In this document: piece after piece, positions 22,525 through 34,168 of the stretch | Position numbering within the stretch: the stretch's first letter is position 1 | Layout of the letters: every line of letters starts with the position of its first letter | DNA from: Xenoacremonium recifei | Lineage: Eukaryota > Ascomycota > Sordariomycetes > Hypocreales > Nectriaceae | Direction of reading: 5' to 3' | Length of the DNA: 64,000 nt | Assembly (NCBI GenBank): GCA_012184525.1 | Contig: WOFQ01000063.1 | Location: forward strand, 1 to 64,000 | The notes under the pieces: model-generated | Databases searched by the model: none | The model's input: the letters and a program-made list of their open reading frames with translations, nothing else | What the model was told of the DNA's origin: nothing | Translations under genes and position numbers: made by a program

Positions 22525-23833
22525 TCACGAAGCTTGTTGCTCGCCATCCTGGGCGTCGACCCCATCCAGCCGGAGGGGAACTTTCATTGCCATTCCAAAT
22601 ACGACATCGTCGACCTCTATGACCTCCTCTTCTATGAAGGGCAGCAGAGATGGTGTAATTGAGGGAGCCGACGACTCAAATGACTTTCGCACCGTCTGTG
22701 GCGTATCAGGCACTTCTGGGAGAGGCCGACGATACGCGTTGTTTGTGTTGATCAAGTGCAGCGCCATGGACGTAGCCGTCTGGTCTGTGGTATCAGAGTT
22801 ACAACCCCAATTCAAGCCTCTTCGAACAGGTCGATCCTCAGCCTCCACGCCGCGAGCTATCTCGAAAGGTCGTGTGCACAAGGTGTCTCCAAAGTAAGCT
22901 CTGTCCCGAAGTCCGTCAGGGTTCCATCCTGGATGGCTCTGACGCCTATTATTGAAGGAACGGGGCTCCCAGAAAGGAGGGATCAGACTCAGCTGTTTCA
23001 AGTTTATCCACGAGCGGTAATGAAATCGATAGCAAGCAAAGGGGGAGTCTTTGGCGTCAATCAACAGCCAGTCGTAATAGATAGCCTCTTCCGGACGGTC
23101 GAGCAGCCCGCCTGAAGGGGCGCTGTGCAGTCGTTAGTTTCCACCAGAGAAGCATATTCGTGGACCTTACGCTATTCCATAGGACTCTTGGCCTCGGTGT
23201 TGAGACAGTGTTGGAGCTCTCCTTTTGCGGCCCCTGGCACGGAAAACCTGGACCTCGATGAGGCCACCGTCTTCTGCGACAGACACACGGCCTGACGCGG
23301 GTAAGAAGTGGAAGTATCGAGCTTCAATACCAGTCCTCTGAACCAACTGGCCGCCGTCTTCAAAATGCCATCTAGCACTGGGTTCGTAAAGCGCCCGTTT
23401 AACTGAACCCTCTGGCTGCTCGGCGGGATCGATGCCCCAAGTGGTGACACTAGTGCCATTCATGATCATCTTGAAAAAGAGGAAGCAGGACGGCTCGGGA
23501 CTTCGCTCCACGGCGTAGTCTATCCAGAATTGAGATCCTAAGCCCATACTGTTCAGCTGCCAAAAATCCCTTTCGCGTCTTCCAGGACAGAAGCCTTTGC
23601 TGAGACTTACCAGGTAGAGATGGGATATAGACGGAAACACGAGGATTCGCCTTTTGAACTCGAGCAGGATCCCCGAGGGAACTCAGGCTCGAATTAGACT
23701 CCTTAGAGCTTGGTGAACAATTGGGCGATGATAGGAGGCGGACCGATGAAGCATCAGGGTGAGGGAACTCGGGGAGCTTCCCAGGTTCAGCGTAGGTGCA
23801 GATGGATAGCTCGAGGCCTCTGAAGCAGGGCAT
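22525..23833 (-). CDS. Uncharacterised fungal protein with candidate SUMO-interacting motif
   Basis: I do not know its function. Three exons are inferred on the minus strand, 23833-23611, 23537-23171 and 23122-22525, joining to 395 residues with introns of 73 and 48 bases. The protein opens MPCFRGLELSICTYAEPGKL. A body follows with VSVYIPSLPGSQFWIDYAVE, FFKMIMNGTSVTTWGID, EDGGLIEVQVFRARGRKRR and LIDAKDSPFACYRFHYRSW. This block order resembles a large family of hypothetical proteins in filamentous ascomycetes, to my knowledge without a named role. The C-terminal third looks disordered and contains EEEVIEVDD (V364-D369), a hydrophobic VIEV core between acidic residues, as in SUMO-interacting motifs. 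The second intron acceptor follows from keeping the YIPSLPG-SQFW match. The exact C-terminal end is less sure, since a further intron could be missed. Confidence 0.8.
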
Positions 23834-24795
23834 CGTGGGCTTGAAATATCGCAGAAGATTTCTCTTTTGCCGGTTGATAGTCGAAAGGGGCAGCGTCTTT
23901 GCAACTTGAAGACCGAGCAAAAACACGGCGCCAAGTCCTGATTCAACCCCAATGATGGGAGACCTGGTTTGAAAGACGCTTTGTTGAAGAGGGTGAGAGG
24001 AAGACTATCGTCGTTCAAGTGGCGGAAAACTGGATGCCTCCTGTGTCTGGTCAAAGGTAAGATATTCAGAAGGGCGAGAAATCTGAGGTGAGGTATGGTT
24101 GTGCAGGAGCGGTCGCGTGCCTTCCGTTTCTCGAGCAAACAGAAAGCAGCCCATGCTTTTCCCCCGAGAGCGCTTGCAAACGGTACGACACAAGGCTAAA
24201 GTGAATCACGCAAGATTACAGCAAGCAATGCCCTCCTTTAGACGCGCGTAATTGGCATCGAAGGCCCAGGCAGAGCTGTTCTTCAACATGGGAGCAAGTA
24301 TCGGGTGTAGGGTAGGTTACCGTAAGATCCCCTCATTCTGAGAAAAGAAGTCTCAACTTTTGGGATTCAAAGTGTCAAGAGGACAAAAGAAGAAGATTGG
24401 CCTGTTTGAAGTAAGTTGAGTGAAGTGAAGTGGAAAGAACAATGGTGTTGCACTGCCGTGTTGATCATCGGGACTTATGTCGACAATGACCAATGCTTTA
24501 AGTCATACTCCGGTCGTTTCGGTTCGAATTTACGTTCGAGACTCGTCAAGGGTAGCGACAGGGAATAGAACGAATAATCATATCTTCCAAAGACGAGCCG
24601 GCGCGGGAGAACATGCCGCGGGATTTCCTTGCTTGCCGCGTGAACAGACCCTTGGCGCGAATTTCCAGACAACAGACATTGGACTTCGTAGACGCAGACG
24701 ACGAAACAAGGGCGAGTAGACAGATCAAACAGCATCTATTCCACATGATGTACATTTAAGCATTCGATTGCAAGTCTTCCAAAACAAGGAGCTGT
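23834..24795. other. Intergenic region between two minus-strand genes
   Basis: It holds the promoter of the uncharacterised gene (left) and the 3' flank of the NDUFS5-type gene (right). I see no gene or RNA. The sequence GGTTCGAATTT near 24530 resembles half of a tRNA B box but has no tRNA fold around it. Confidence 0.5.
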
Positions 24796-25289
24796 CTAGC
24801 TCTGACCCAGCACCTTCTTGGTATCACTCTCCTTGTCCAGCAGCCCCAGGTTCCGTATTTGCTTCGCACTCGGGGCGTTGTCTCGCGCAGTCGCCGTCTC
24901 GGTTCGGGCATATGCCGCTTGCATGGCAAGGGCTCTCGCGTGCTATCAGGAGTCAGCCTCGATATATTCTATCCGGGGAGTAGGACAGCCGTGCGGTCGT
25001 CCTGCGGTGAGCCCAACCTCCTTCTTGTGGTGCAGGCATTCGTAGTAGTCTTCAAGGACCGGAGCGCACTTCTTCTTGCCGGAGTCGTCCTCAGCCGAGG
25101 TGTTGACGACGTAGCAGGCCATCACGTCCTGCCAGAAGGGAAAGCAGCGGCCGACACCTGGAGAAGCCGAGGCGAGGAGGCCCTTTTGGTTAGCTCTCAT
25201 GGACGCCAATGCTTCAGCCGCGCGCGAGTAGCGGGCTGTGAAGGCATAGGAAGAGACTTACCGCCGTGCATGCCGTATCCAGACGCCAT
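24796..25289 (-). CDS. NADH:ubiquinone oxidoreductase (complex I) subunit, NDUFS5 type
   Basis: NDUFS5 is an accessory subunit on the intermembrane-space side of mitochondrial complex I and is folded by the Mia40 disulfide relay. Three exons are inferred, 25289-25262, 25157-25018 and 24942-24796, encoding 104 residues. Two CX9C motifs mark the family: RCFPFWQDVMACYV and KKCAPVLEDYYECLHHKKE. The third exon gives HARALAMQAAYARTETATA and ends near LLDKESDTKKVLGQS. The second intron (24943-25017) uses a weak donor, GTTGGG. Reading through it would end the protein after about 28 foreign residues, so correct splicing matters. The start, MASGYGMHGG, was chosen from the fungal form of the protein; the frame is also open upstream. 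It is divergent from SEC39, with 467 bases between the two starts. Confidence 0.9.
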
Positions 25290-25756
25290 CTTGGACCAAT
25301 TGAGGGTGTGGTGAGCCGCGTGGGTGGTTGAGATGCTGCGCTCGTCGCTTGTTCCTCCGACGTTTTCGAGTCTCTCGTCACCCGGCTGAACGTTGGTGTA
25401 GCAAATCAGCGCGCCAGGATTGGCCGGAGCAGTGGAGCTCAGGGAGTTAACAGCGCTACCGGCAACTTCGGGGGACAATTGGTGGGGATCTAAGTAGCGA
25501 TTGATATAGCAGTCGGGACGAGAGCTGTGGGAAACTGGAGCTTTAATTGGCCCAAGGCAGGGCACCTGAGCTCCCTAGACCAGCACTTTAGGGAGCACCT
25601 GCCTTACCTCATTCAAGGCGGGACAGAGCACATGTGATGCGACGTCTCGAGCTTCCAGCTTTCCTGCATCTCAGCTTCTCTACACCGACAAAACCCTCAT
25701 ATGACGACGTCGCAAAGGCCTCGGATGCCTCTTCCTGCTGCTTAAGTTGAGCTGCC
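25290..25756. promoter_or_regulatory. Divergent promoter between the NDUFS5-type gene and SEC39, with CCAAT motifs
   Basis: The region must hold both promoters. On the minus strand, CCAAT pentamers occur at 25478-25482 and 25546-25550, about 190 and 257 bases before the complex I gene start; one more lies on the plus strand at 25296-25300. The fungal HAP (CCAAT-binding) complex commonly controls respiratory genes, so these are plausible sites. Five-base matches are also expected by chance, and no binding is shown. Confidence 0.35.
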
Positions 25757-28652
25757 ATGGCACCGGCCCTCACGCCTGCTAAGGTGGTGTGTTTGGCAGC
25801 TTCCTTTGCGACCAAGGCCGACATCGACAGCTTGACTACGCTCACAGCCCAATACAGCGCGATCCTCCGCAAAGAACTGGTGCTTCGCATCCTTCTAACA
25901 TACCTCCCCGAAACTACGCGCTCTTCGAACTACGTCCCGTTCCTACAATGGCTGTCTGCTGGTGAGCCAGATGATGCTGAGCTGGCAGAGCGACACCTCG
26001 ACACCTCCTTAATCACCGACCTTTCCGACGAGGATGCTATAAGGGAAGTCAAGAAGCTCGGTCTTGTGCAGTTGGCTCGTTCTGGCATACTGGACAATGG
26101 CTCCGTTGACCCAATTGTCTCGTTCTTGCTCCTCCGAAGTTACAGAGTCGACGAGGAAGCCGGCATGCTGTCGCAAGTTCCCGATCTCCTCGTTCCCTTC
26201 TTGCAGCAAAGCCCTGGAATCCGGACGCTGCTGATTTCGACCGTTCTCCCGCTTCTAAGACGAGACAATTTATATTATCCACAAAGGGCTGGAAACTTCC
26301 AGTACACACTATCTGAGTTCCAAAATTTGCCAGACCGGACTGCTATTGATTACCTTCTCGCCGAGACCGGGAAACAGGAGGACGACCAGGAACTGGTCGG
26401 GCGAGATCTCAAGGGCTTGATCGGACCTTGGCTCCATAATGTAAACCGATGGAAGGACAACGCCGAAACTGCCGATGAACCTCCGTCTCCGACTGGTTCA
26501 ACACTGTCTTGTCCTGGCTGGGAACATGTACTCGAATGGCTGACTCTTCAAGCGTCGAAATCCTGGAGAGTTGCTTTTAGTGCCATCAGCCAGTGGGACG
26601 GACCGAGCGATATAGATCTGGGAGACGATGTCACAGCCTGGCTACAAGAATCGCAACAACAATATCTGGACCAAACCTATGCCAGGGCCGCCCTGGCATG
26701 TGCTTACCTGATCCCTGAGGCGACTTTAGATGCTCTGGATGCTGGGTATCGAATAGGCCACAAGATCAGATCCCTCATGGACCAAGAAACGGGCTCATCC
26801 TTGAGTGCAGCTGCATCTGAATTGTCCCCAGTCCTGCTACCCGACACATTCGCTCTCGACGGACCGAAAGCTTCAACCTACCTGAGAAATGATCTGTTAA
26901 GCTCCTCCAACACTCTCACAAACCCGAGCAGCGCCTCAAGCGAGCTTCTCATGGCACTTATCTTGAGCGCGTATCTTTTGACCCGGGCTGGCATTCCTTG
27001 CAGTGTGAGAAGAGCAGGTGATTTGGCCTTCATTCAAGACCCTGCGGAACAGAAGGCAGAACTAGTCAAGATGATACGAGGCTTGTCAAGTCGCGGACAC
27101 AGGGGCGACGATGAGTTCTGGAGTCGCAGCCGTCAAGAAGTGCTCTGGCTTCACAACTGGGGGATTCAGCGTGGCACCAACTCGGGAACCGCAATCAACG
27201 GTATCTTCGGCACTGTTCCTATCGACTATATTGAGACAGAGATGCTCAAGGTGCTCCTATCAAACTCTCGTAAGTCTTTCACTCAGCTGACCTTCGCTCA
27301 CCATCACGCAATTTAATAACCCAATTCTTGCTATAGGCTACACACTGGCGAGGTCACTGTATGAAGATGTCGACATCAAACCTCTTTCTGCAGAAATTGT
27401 CCGGGACACTGTGCAGGACGCAGCCTTGAGCGCCTTTGATAATGCATCTAATCCGAATAGGACACGAGGAGGCCTGAAGAAGTGTGACGAAATGTAAGTT
27501 GATTCGATGCTATTGGTAATTTGATGTTAACATCTGCGCAGAATTCATGCATTCCCAAAAACCATGAACAGATCTCTGCCGGCCACACAGCGGATTGAAG
27601 CTCTATTAAAAGCGACGCATGCCCTGAGCGACTACAGACTTGTTCTCAAACATGGAGAGCCATTCAGTCCCGTCGTGATGCGAGTGCACTCAGACCCCAT
27701 TTCCATCGTCGAGAAGGTGCTGGAGCAGAATCCCAAGGCCTATACGCGACTACAGGAGTTCCTGGAAATGGGTACAAACCTTGTCAAGGCCGGCTTGACG
27801 GGCCGCAGCGATAGGGGGAGCAAAGCCTGGTCTAGCGAAGAGCAGAGCCGTGCTATTCCTATGGCAGAGAAGCGAATCGTGGCCATGTGTATTGAGGCAG
27901 CTCTTAGAGAGGATGACTTCGAAACAGCCTATTCATATGTCATGAGCCGCCTTGACAGGCCGGACAACTCAGCGCCTCTATCTCGGGCTGCCGGACCTGC
28001 CGACGAATGGTCTTGGAAAGCAGCGTTGAAGGCTGGACAGTATGTCCGCACGATGAGGTCCCAGAAACCGACACACCTGGGAACAGCAAGCGGGAACCTA
28101 GAGATTCGCCATCTGGAGCAGAGGATCGAATGCCTCGCAACCGCACTGCGAATATCACCCCCTTCGCAACTCCAAGAAGTCCTCAAGACATTCCGTCGAT
28201 GCGAAGAGCAGCTCGACTCGGCCATCAAGGAAGAGGCAGCGAGGGAGGAAGCCATGGACATTGGAAATCTCGGCCATATCCCTGGCGCCTTTGACCAGCA
28301 AGATCCGCAACGCTCCCACCCACCCCGGAATATGACAGCGGGCACGGCGGCCCGACAGACAGAAGAGGCCCCAATGTCCCTATTCGATCTTTCAAGGGCC
28401 ACGGCTCGAGTGGCGCAGAGGAATTTCACGGCGCTATCGAGCCTCCAGGGCCTGGCTCAGGGGATCACACGATCAGACTCAGAGTCGGAATCGCTCTCTA
28501 AGTCGCAATCTTCCGACACGATGGGCCCAGAAGCACCACGTAGTCGGAAACGAGACCAGCTGAGGGAGGCTGCGACGGGTACTCTTGTGTCAGGCGTTGG
28601 CTGGCTGATAGGAGCCAACGTGAATCGGCAGAGACAAGACGAGCAGCAGTGA
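25757..28652 (+). CDS. sec39: Sec39 domain protein, Dsl1 tethering complex
   Basis: Sec39 (Dsl3, related to animal NBAS) is part of the Dsl1 complex, which tethers Golgi-derived COPI vesicles to the ER with Dsl1, Tip20 and ER SNAREs. Three exons are inferred, 25757-27269, 27337-27493 and 27542-28652, encoding 926 residues. The N-terminal two thirds form the alpha-helical Sec39 region. It opens APALTPAKVVCLAASFATKA, continues with KELVLRILLTYLPETT and SRYTLARSLYEDVDIKPLS, and reaches ATQRIEALLKATHALSDYRL. The C-terminal part after about residue 780 is more charged and probably disordered, ending LVSGVGWLIGANVNRQRQDE. The introns are 67 and 48 bases with GT-AG ends. The start is the first ATG of the open frame in a favourable context (gccATGg). 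The family call rests on overall resemblance rather than a catalytic motif. Confidence 0.88.
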
Positions 28653-30039
28653 TATCCATCCAGTATGAGACGACGAAATGATGAATAAATCTATCCAGAC
28701 ACTTATTCAAGACTGATGTGAATATACATTCCTAAGCTGTGACCTAGAATCAGAATAGAAACAGCATATACACAGACCTGAACTATTGGTCACTAAACGC
28801 GGGAACGCATACAAAGTGAGATTAATGTATATATAAATTACAAGATGCCGTAGTCGATATAATGTGACCCCATGAAAAGTCATTTATTCTTACGAACCTA
28901 CCTCACCTGTAAATCCATTGACTTTTCCGATACGAACAGGGGAAGCAACTGCTTGCCCCTTTTTACGCCTCGGCTGTTCGACATGTCTACTGGCTTGAGA
29001 GCTGCGTTTCTGTAACGCAGAATCGACTCAAGGGAACGGCAGAGACTTGACCTTTGCAGAAGATTGACCTCCCAACCCCGGAACAACTGCGTAACTTCAA
29101 TCACTAGAGAGGGCAATTTGTTAGCTGCACACACGTCTCAACGGTCCGTACCATAGCAGAGGCTTCTTGCCGCAGCCTCCTGAGCCCCGTAAGGGGAATT
29201 CTCTCGCGTTTGTAGACAGAGAGCGAGGTGAAGCTGGTGAGCATCTCAAATCGACATCTGATGCAAATGAAGGCGACTCAGCGAACAGGTTGGAAGCGTT
29301 ATGGCGTTTACGGCGCTGCTAAAACGTGCTTTGACGACAAGGCGAGATATTTACGGGCAGATGTGGGTGCAAATAGCACTGTCAGTCAAGGGCGTTTAAT
29401 GGCGATGTGAACTGCGACATGAGCGGGTGATGGTGGCGTAACAAGAAGTCGACGATATCGTCGTTGGCCCGGCTTCGTGCGAAGCCGATTTGTGAGCGCA
29501 CGGACGGTACAAAGCGCTGCTCAACGACGTCTGCAGTCGAAGGGGTGAATTTATTGATCCATAGAGGTTTTCACTCCGTCAAAAGGTCGACGTCGACATG
29601 TGGTGTACGGGTTGCTGCCAATGCTATCAAAGAGTCGTCGATAGACGCCATGACTGATGAAGTGTTTGATTCTGTAGAGCCGGAAGCTGCCATAAGTGGT
29701 CTATCCGAGACCATGTCGCATTATCGACCAGTAACAAGAAACTCAGAGACGCAGGCCGAGAGCCCCTTTTTTTTTGTGATTCCATTCCCTTAACTGTTGC
29801 GTTCACACGAAACTCCTGAGTGAGCAGATCCCAAAGGGGACCAGCTGAAGTCCACGGAAGAAGATAAAAACAAAAAGGAAGAAGAAACGACGGATAAAGG
29901 AGATTGGGTGATACAAGGGACCGAAAAACACCGCCGTGAACCAGATCTCGCCGCCAGACAACCGACTGGCGGCTCAACATGAACAGACAGAATTGACGTG
30001 GCCGTGATTAATGCTGGCTGCGATCGGGACCTATGAAAA
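28653..30039. other. Intergenic region between convergent SEC39 and the RRM gene
   Basis: Both flanking genes end here, so the region should contain two 3' untranslated regions. The rest, about 1 kb, shows no gene or RNA that I can support. Confidence 0.5.
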
Positions 30040-31329
30040 TCAGTATGGACAGGGGCAAGCAGTGGTGCATGAATAAATCGAACCTCCGTAGGGGTCTCGA
30101 GCCTCGGAACGAGAGGCAGAATCGCCGCCATACGCGGGAGCACCGCCAGCACCGACGGGCTGGTCTCGAGATCGACCACCGTCGCGATCACCCTGGCGAT
30201 CGTATCGGTCGCGGTCGTAACCACCACCGCTGGCTCCGCCGCGAGCTCCGCCATGTCGCTCCCGGTCCTCTCGGCCACCGTAGCGGTCACGGTTGTAGGG
30301 CTCCTCGCCGCCGCGGTCTCCTCCTCGGCGATCATAGCCTCGGTCGTAGTCACGACCGTAACCGCCGCCGCCGCGCTCCTCGTACCGTCGGTCATCACGG
30401 TATCCGCGTTCGTAGTTTCCGCCACCACGGTCCTCATATCCTCCTCCTCGACGCTCATAGTTGCGATCATATCCGCGGTAGCGGTACGGGTCATCGCGGC
30501 CATAGCCGCCGCCACCACCGCCGTATCCGCCTCGGCGACGGTCATCATATCGCGGGCGAGGGTCTGGCATCGAGTCAGTTTTGGCAGCAAGACATATGCA
30601 TCACATTGGAAGACCTACCTCGCTTGGGAGGACCGAAATACTTTCCTGGAGTAGGCGTTCGGGGACGAGCACGACGAGCCTTCTCAATACTCAAGGTGCG
30701 GCCTTCAATTTGCTCGCCCTGGAGACCCTCCCGGGCAGCCTCAGCCTGATCCGAGGTGACCATCTTGACGAAGCCGAAGCCGCGAGACTCCTTGGTGTGG
30801 GGGTCACGCATGATCTGGCACTTCTCGACATCGCCGTACTTCTCAAACATCTTGGAGACCTCAGCCTCGGACAACTTGGGATGGATGCCGGTGACGAAGA
30901 GGTTAGATCCAGGGTTGATAGCACCGTCATCGTCGTCCCGAGGACCGGACGGCTCCTTGGCGCCGCTACAAGGTTGCGTGTGAGCACAAGTTTCGTCGTT
31001 GTCGTTCGCACGGACGAGGGGGTTTCACAGCTTACCTGTCGGGGTTGCCGCTGGGCGAGGCAGAGCGGCGACGGCCACCTTCGGCTTCGTCGCGCAGAGG
31101 ACGGGGCGAGGCGCTCCGATTGTCACGCTCGTAACGAGGAGCCTCATCTGCGACCGAGGGAATCGAGTTAGCAAGGGTGCTGGATGGAAGGGTGGACGAG
31201 GCTCGAGGCCATCGACGGGAAGAGGACGCGTCTCTCGCGGCGTCGAAGATGCGCGCAGACGACGGCACAGCACATACCTTCGTAGCGGTCGCCATTGGCG
31301 GCCTCGTAATCCATAGAAGTGGTCGCCAT
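30040..31329 (-). CDS. Transformer-2-like RRM RNA-binding protein with RGG/RDY-rich tail
   Basis: The protein probably binds pre-mRNA and affects splicing, like Tra2 proteins. Four exons are inferred, 31329-31278, 31147-31036, 30965-30619 and 30563-30040, encoding 344 residues. A short N-terminus with SR pairs (SASPRPLRDEAEGGRRRSAS) leads to one RRM at about residues 75-155. Its RNP2 is NLFVTGIH and its RNP1 is SRGFGFVKM. The linker RTPTPGKYFGPPKR directly after the RRM is the hallmark of the Tra2 group. The C-terminal 170 residues are built from G, R, Y and D repeats and are presumably disordered and phase-separation prone. The last codons are uncertain: the unspliced end reads SIYSCTTACPCPY, but a 53-base intron at 30031-30083 would instead give GGPDRSQH and a stop at 30008. 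Introns in RRM genes of this class are often alternatively spliced. Confidence 0.87.
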
Positions 31330-32494
31330 CTCGAGTACTGGGGCAGGAGCCGATGGAACTCGACTGGGCGTAGAGCGACGAAGGGGAGTGGCCTGGATTT
31401 GGGGATGTCTCAACGGTTGATGGTGATGCTGAGATGAGGCTGGAGGAGGGAAAAAAAAGTGGTGCCGGAGGAGTTGGAAGGGAGACGGGTCGAAGAAGCA
31501 ACGGCAAGGCAAGAGCGGGGAGCGCTCGTTTTAACGGCAAGCAGAAGGAGGAAAAAAACACCCGTGAGCCTGGCGCGACCAAGGCCAAGGTGAGATGGAA
31601 GTGAGGGATGCCGATCGATGATCGATGGCAGAACAAAGAAGACGGACGGTGGCGAAGGCGAAGGAATAAAAGTACAAAGAAGCTTGGGGAAGGGAAAGGA
31701 GGAGAAAGAAGTGAGGCGCTCGCACAGGCGTTGGCGAGGCAGAAGAGAGCTGGCGAGCCTCCAGACCAGCTCTGTCACAAGCGCTGACAGCACCGTGCTA
31801 TAGGCACTGTAATAACGGCCTGCTTGGGTCACACAATACTCGCTAGGACCGCGGGAGCAACGGTGGCTCTGGTGGGATTTACCACTGGCGGCTTGTGCCT
31901 GAGAGCGCCGGGGCTTTGCAGCCCGTGCACCGAGCAGCACAGACGTCGCACTGTGGTATCCGAGCACGTGCCCGCTATAACTTGCGCCCTATACGGACTC
32001 CTTAATCCTGTGAGGTAAGTCGGCAGTCCTGAGCTCTGGTTGCTTGTATCTTTAAGGGCATTTTCACGCAGAGGAGGAGTCGAAATCTTCAGGATTAAGG
32101 TATTTCCAGCTATCAATTGGCGTGCGAGGAGACCAGATTACATGGGATGTACTGTGTGTTTGGTGGCGGTCCCCAACTGAGATACTCCGTACTCCGTCCA
32201 GTCACGGACGTGCAGTAGCCGCATGGTTGCTGGTCAAAGGAAATCGTTGCTGAGGTGGCCAATGCATCAAAGACCCTCTGTCCTCAATAACCATCCCATT
32301 GGGAAGAGGCTCATTGCATTCAGGCAAAATTCGAGTTGCAAGTTGAAGGTTACATAGGGCGGGGAGGTTGCCTCTGCGGGGTGGGAAGCTGCCGGTTCGG
32401 GCTTTAAGAACCCGAGTTCAATGACCACCTCACGCTGGAAGCTGTGAGACTTCGCATATCTCAATCCAACATTATTCCCTCATCAACCAGAATC
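31330..32494. other. Divergent intergenic region between the RRM gene and the SDR gene
   Basis: Both starts face away from this region, so it carries two promoters. The RRM gene leader near 31440-31700 is purine-rich on the plus strand (CT-rich on the coding strand). TACTCCGTACTCCGT occurs at 32180-32194. No gene is seen. Confidence 0.5.
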
Positions 32495-33398
32495 ATGTCA
32501 CTGGCCGGTAAAATTTACGCTATCACAGGAGGTGCCAGTGGGATCGGTCTCGCAACCGCCCAGCTCCTGGCCCGGCGAGGAGCTACTGTCTGCATCGCCG
32601 ACATCGACGCCACCGCCATGGAGACGGCCTCGCAGTATTTTGCAGAACAAAAGACAGCCTTCAGCATCACCAAGGTTGATGTCTCCCAGCGTGTCGAGGT
32701 CGAGCGTTGGCTAGATTCTGTTATACACGAGTATGGCCGTCTGGATGGAGCGGCCAACGCGGCGGGCATCATCGGCAAGCATCACGGCCTCCGGGCCGTC
32801 GCTGAGATTGACGACGACGAGTGGCACAAGATCATTGCCATAAACTTGACGGGCACCATGTACTGCTTGCGAGCGCAGCTACAAAGGATTGTTGATGGCG
32901 GTTCAATTGTTAATTTGGCCTCGATCCATGGCACGAAAGGTAGGGTCCTCCTACCCGCTTCTAAATTCATATCTCATCACCACCGACACGGCTTCCTTGG
33001 GCTTCGCTTGCTGTATCTGCGTGTCTCTTCCTTGCTGCTTGTGCCTGGTGCTTGAACGTTCATGGTAATTCTGATTCTGCCAAATAGGATTCGCTAAACA
33101 CGCAGCGTACGACGCCAGCAAACACGGCATCATTGGGTTGACCAAAGCTGCGGCTAAGGAGAACGGCCATCGGGAGGTCCGGGTGAATGCTGTCGCCCCC
33201 GGTGCCATCTTCACTCCATTGATGGAGAAGGCCTGGGACCTCCATAGACGGCCAGAAGACGCTCCGTTTGACGAACCTACCGCATTCCAGCGTCAAGGAA
33301 CCTCGGGGGAGGTCGCAAACGTCATTGCCTTTTTGCTCGGACCAGAAAGCACGTTTGTGAGTGGCAGTGTCTACGACGTGGATGGCGCCTGGCTTTAG
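32495..33398 (+). CDS. Short-chain dehydrogenase/reductase (classical SDR)
   Basis: This is an NAD(P)-dependent oxidoreductase; its substrate cannot be told from sequence. Two exons, 32495-32939 and 33088-33398, encode 251 residues, the classical SDR length. The cofactor motif TGGASGIG is at residues 11-18. DI at the end of the second strand (CIADIDATA) suggests NAD rather than NADP. NAAG lies in GAANAAGIIG. The catalytic serine is in IVNLASIHG, and the YxxxK pair is Y156 and K160 (YDASKHG). The C-terminus has VNAVAPGAIFTPL and the family-typical SGSVYDVDGAWL. The 148-base intron is long for this window but has GT-AG ends and restores the motif GTKGFAKHAAYDASK. The frame is open upstream of the chosen ATG without another ATG. 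The gene is convergent with NAA20, only 128 bases away. Confidence 0.93.
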
Positions 33399-33526
33399 TT
33401 GTCGTCGTCGTCGTCGCCATCGACCATGTCAAGCAAGCAGCTTGTGGGAGCAACCAGCCCGGCTCCATCCCGTCTTTCGTGCAGGCTTCCTGAGAGAAAC
33501 AAGGGGTCCATTGTAATCCACGAATG
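33399..33526. other. Short convergent spacer with a GTC microsatellite
   Basis: Two genes end towards each other across 128 bases, so their 3' untranslated regions probably overlap. A GTC triplet run (33401-33416) directly follows the SDR stop codon. Confidence 0.6.
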
Positions 33527-34168
33527 TTACCAAACGTCCTCTGGGTTGACCTCGTGCTCCTCCCCGTCGTCCCTTACGTGTTGGTGATCTTTGTCTCGTT
33601 TCATAGGCTTTCGCATATCAAATGCATCCTCGCTGGACTTGGTGTCGTCGGTGGCATGGTCGGCATAGTAATCCTTCACCACCCGGAACACGCTGTAACC
33701 CATGTTCTTGTAGAACGTTATGGCCCGTTGGTTGCTTCTTCGGACGAACAGGTCGACAAACCAGGCATCGTTGGCATCCGCAGCAGCCTCGAGTTGTTCG
33801 GTCAAGATCTTGCCAATCCCCAGCCGTCGCGCCTCAGGGGCCACAGTAAGAGCCGTGATATGTGCATGCCATGGGAGGTAATGCTCCGAGAATTTGTATG
33901 CGTCGGGGGAGGACTCGACCTTGCCCATAACTATTCCCAGGAATCAGCACAAGCACCAGGGTAGACAAGGTGAGCCCGGGTAGAGGCAGGTGGCCGCACT
34001 GTATCCCACTATATTCCCGTCCATGTCCTCGCACACCTGGAAGAGCGAAGGCCATTTGGAATGATACTGCAGGTAGAAGCCGAGCTCATACGTCTCGGTC
34101 AGAGGGTCGAGGTTGCACTTGGAGAACTTGTTCACATCATCGGGTCGGAAGCGTCGAAAAGTAGCCAT
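33527..34168 (-). CDS. naa20: N-terminal acetyltransferase B catalytic subunit Naa20
   Basis: Naa20 (Nat3) with Naa25 forms NatB, which acetylates the initiator methionine of nascent proteins starting Met-Asp, Met-Glu or Met-Asn at the ribosome. Two exons, 34168-34000 and 33930-33527, encode 190 residues. It opens ATFRRFRPDDVNKFSKCNLD, followed by LTETYELGFYLQYHSKWPSL and VGYIMGKVES. The acetyl-CoA binding motif of GNAT enzymes is in ALTVAPEARRLGIGKILTEQ, and FVDLFVRRSNQRAITFYKNM follows. These blocks match Naa20 rather than Naa10. The intron is 69 bases with a GTGCGG donor. The C-terminal 40 residues are charged and extend slightly past the usual family end. Confidence 0.95.

Noticed and set aside
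25290..25565. N-terminal extension of the complex I subunit
   Set aside because: The frame stays open upstream, but the family protein begins at MASGYG-like sequence and the region must serve as promoter.
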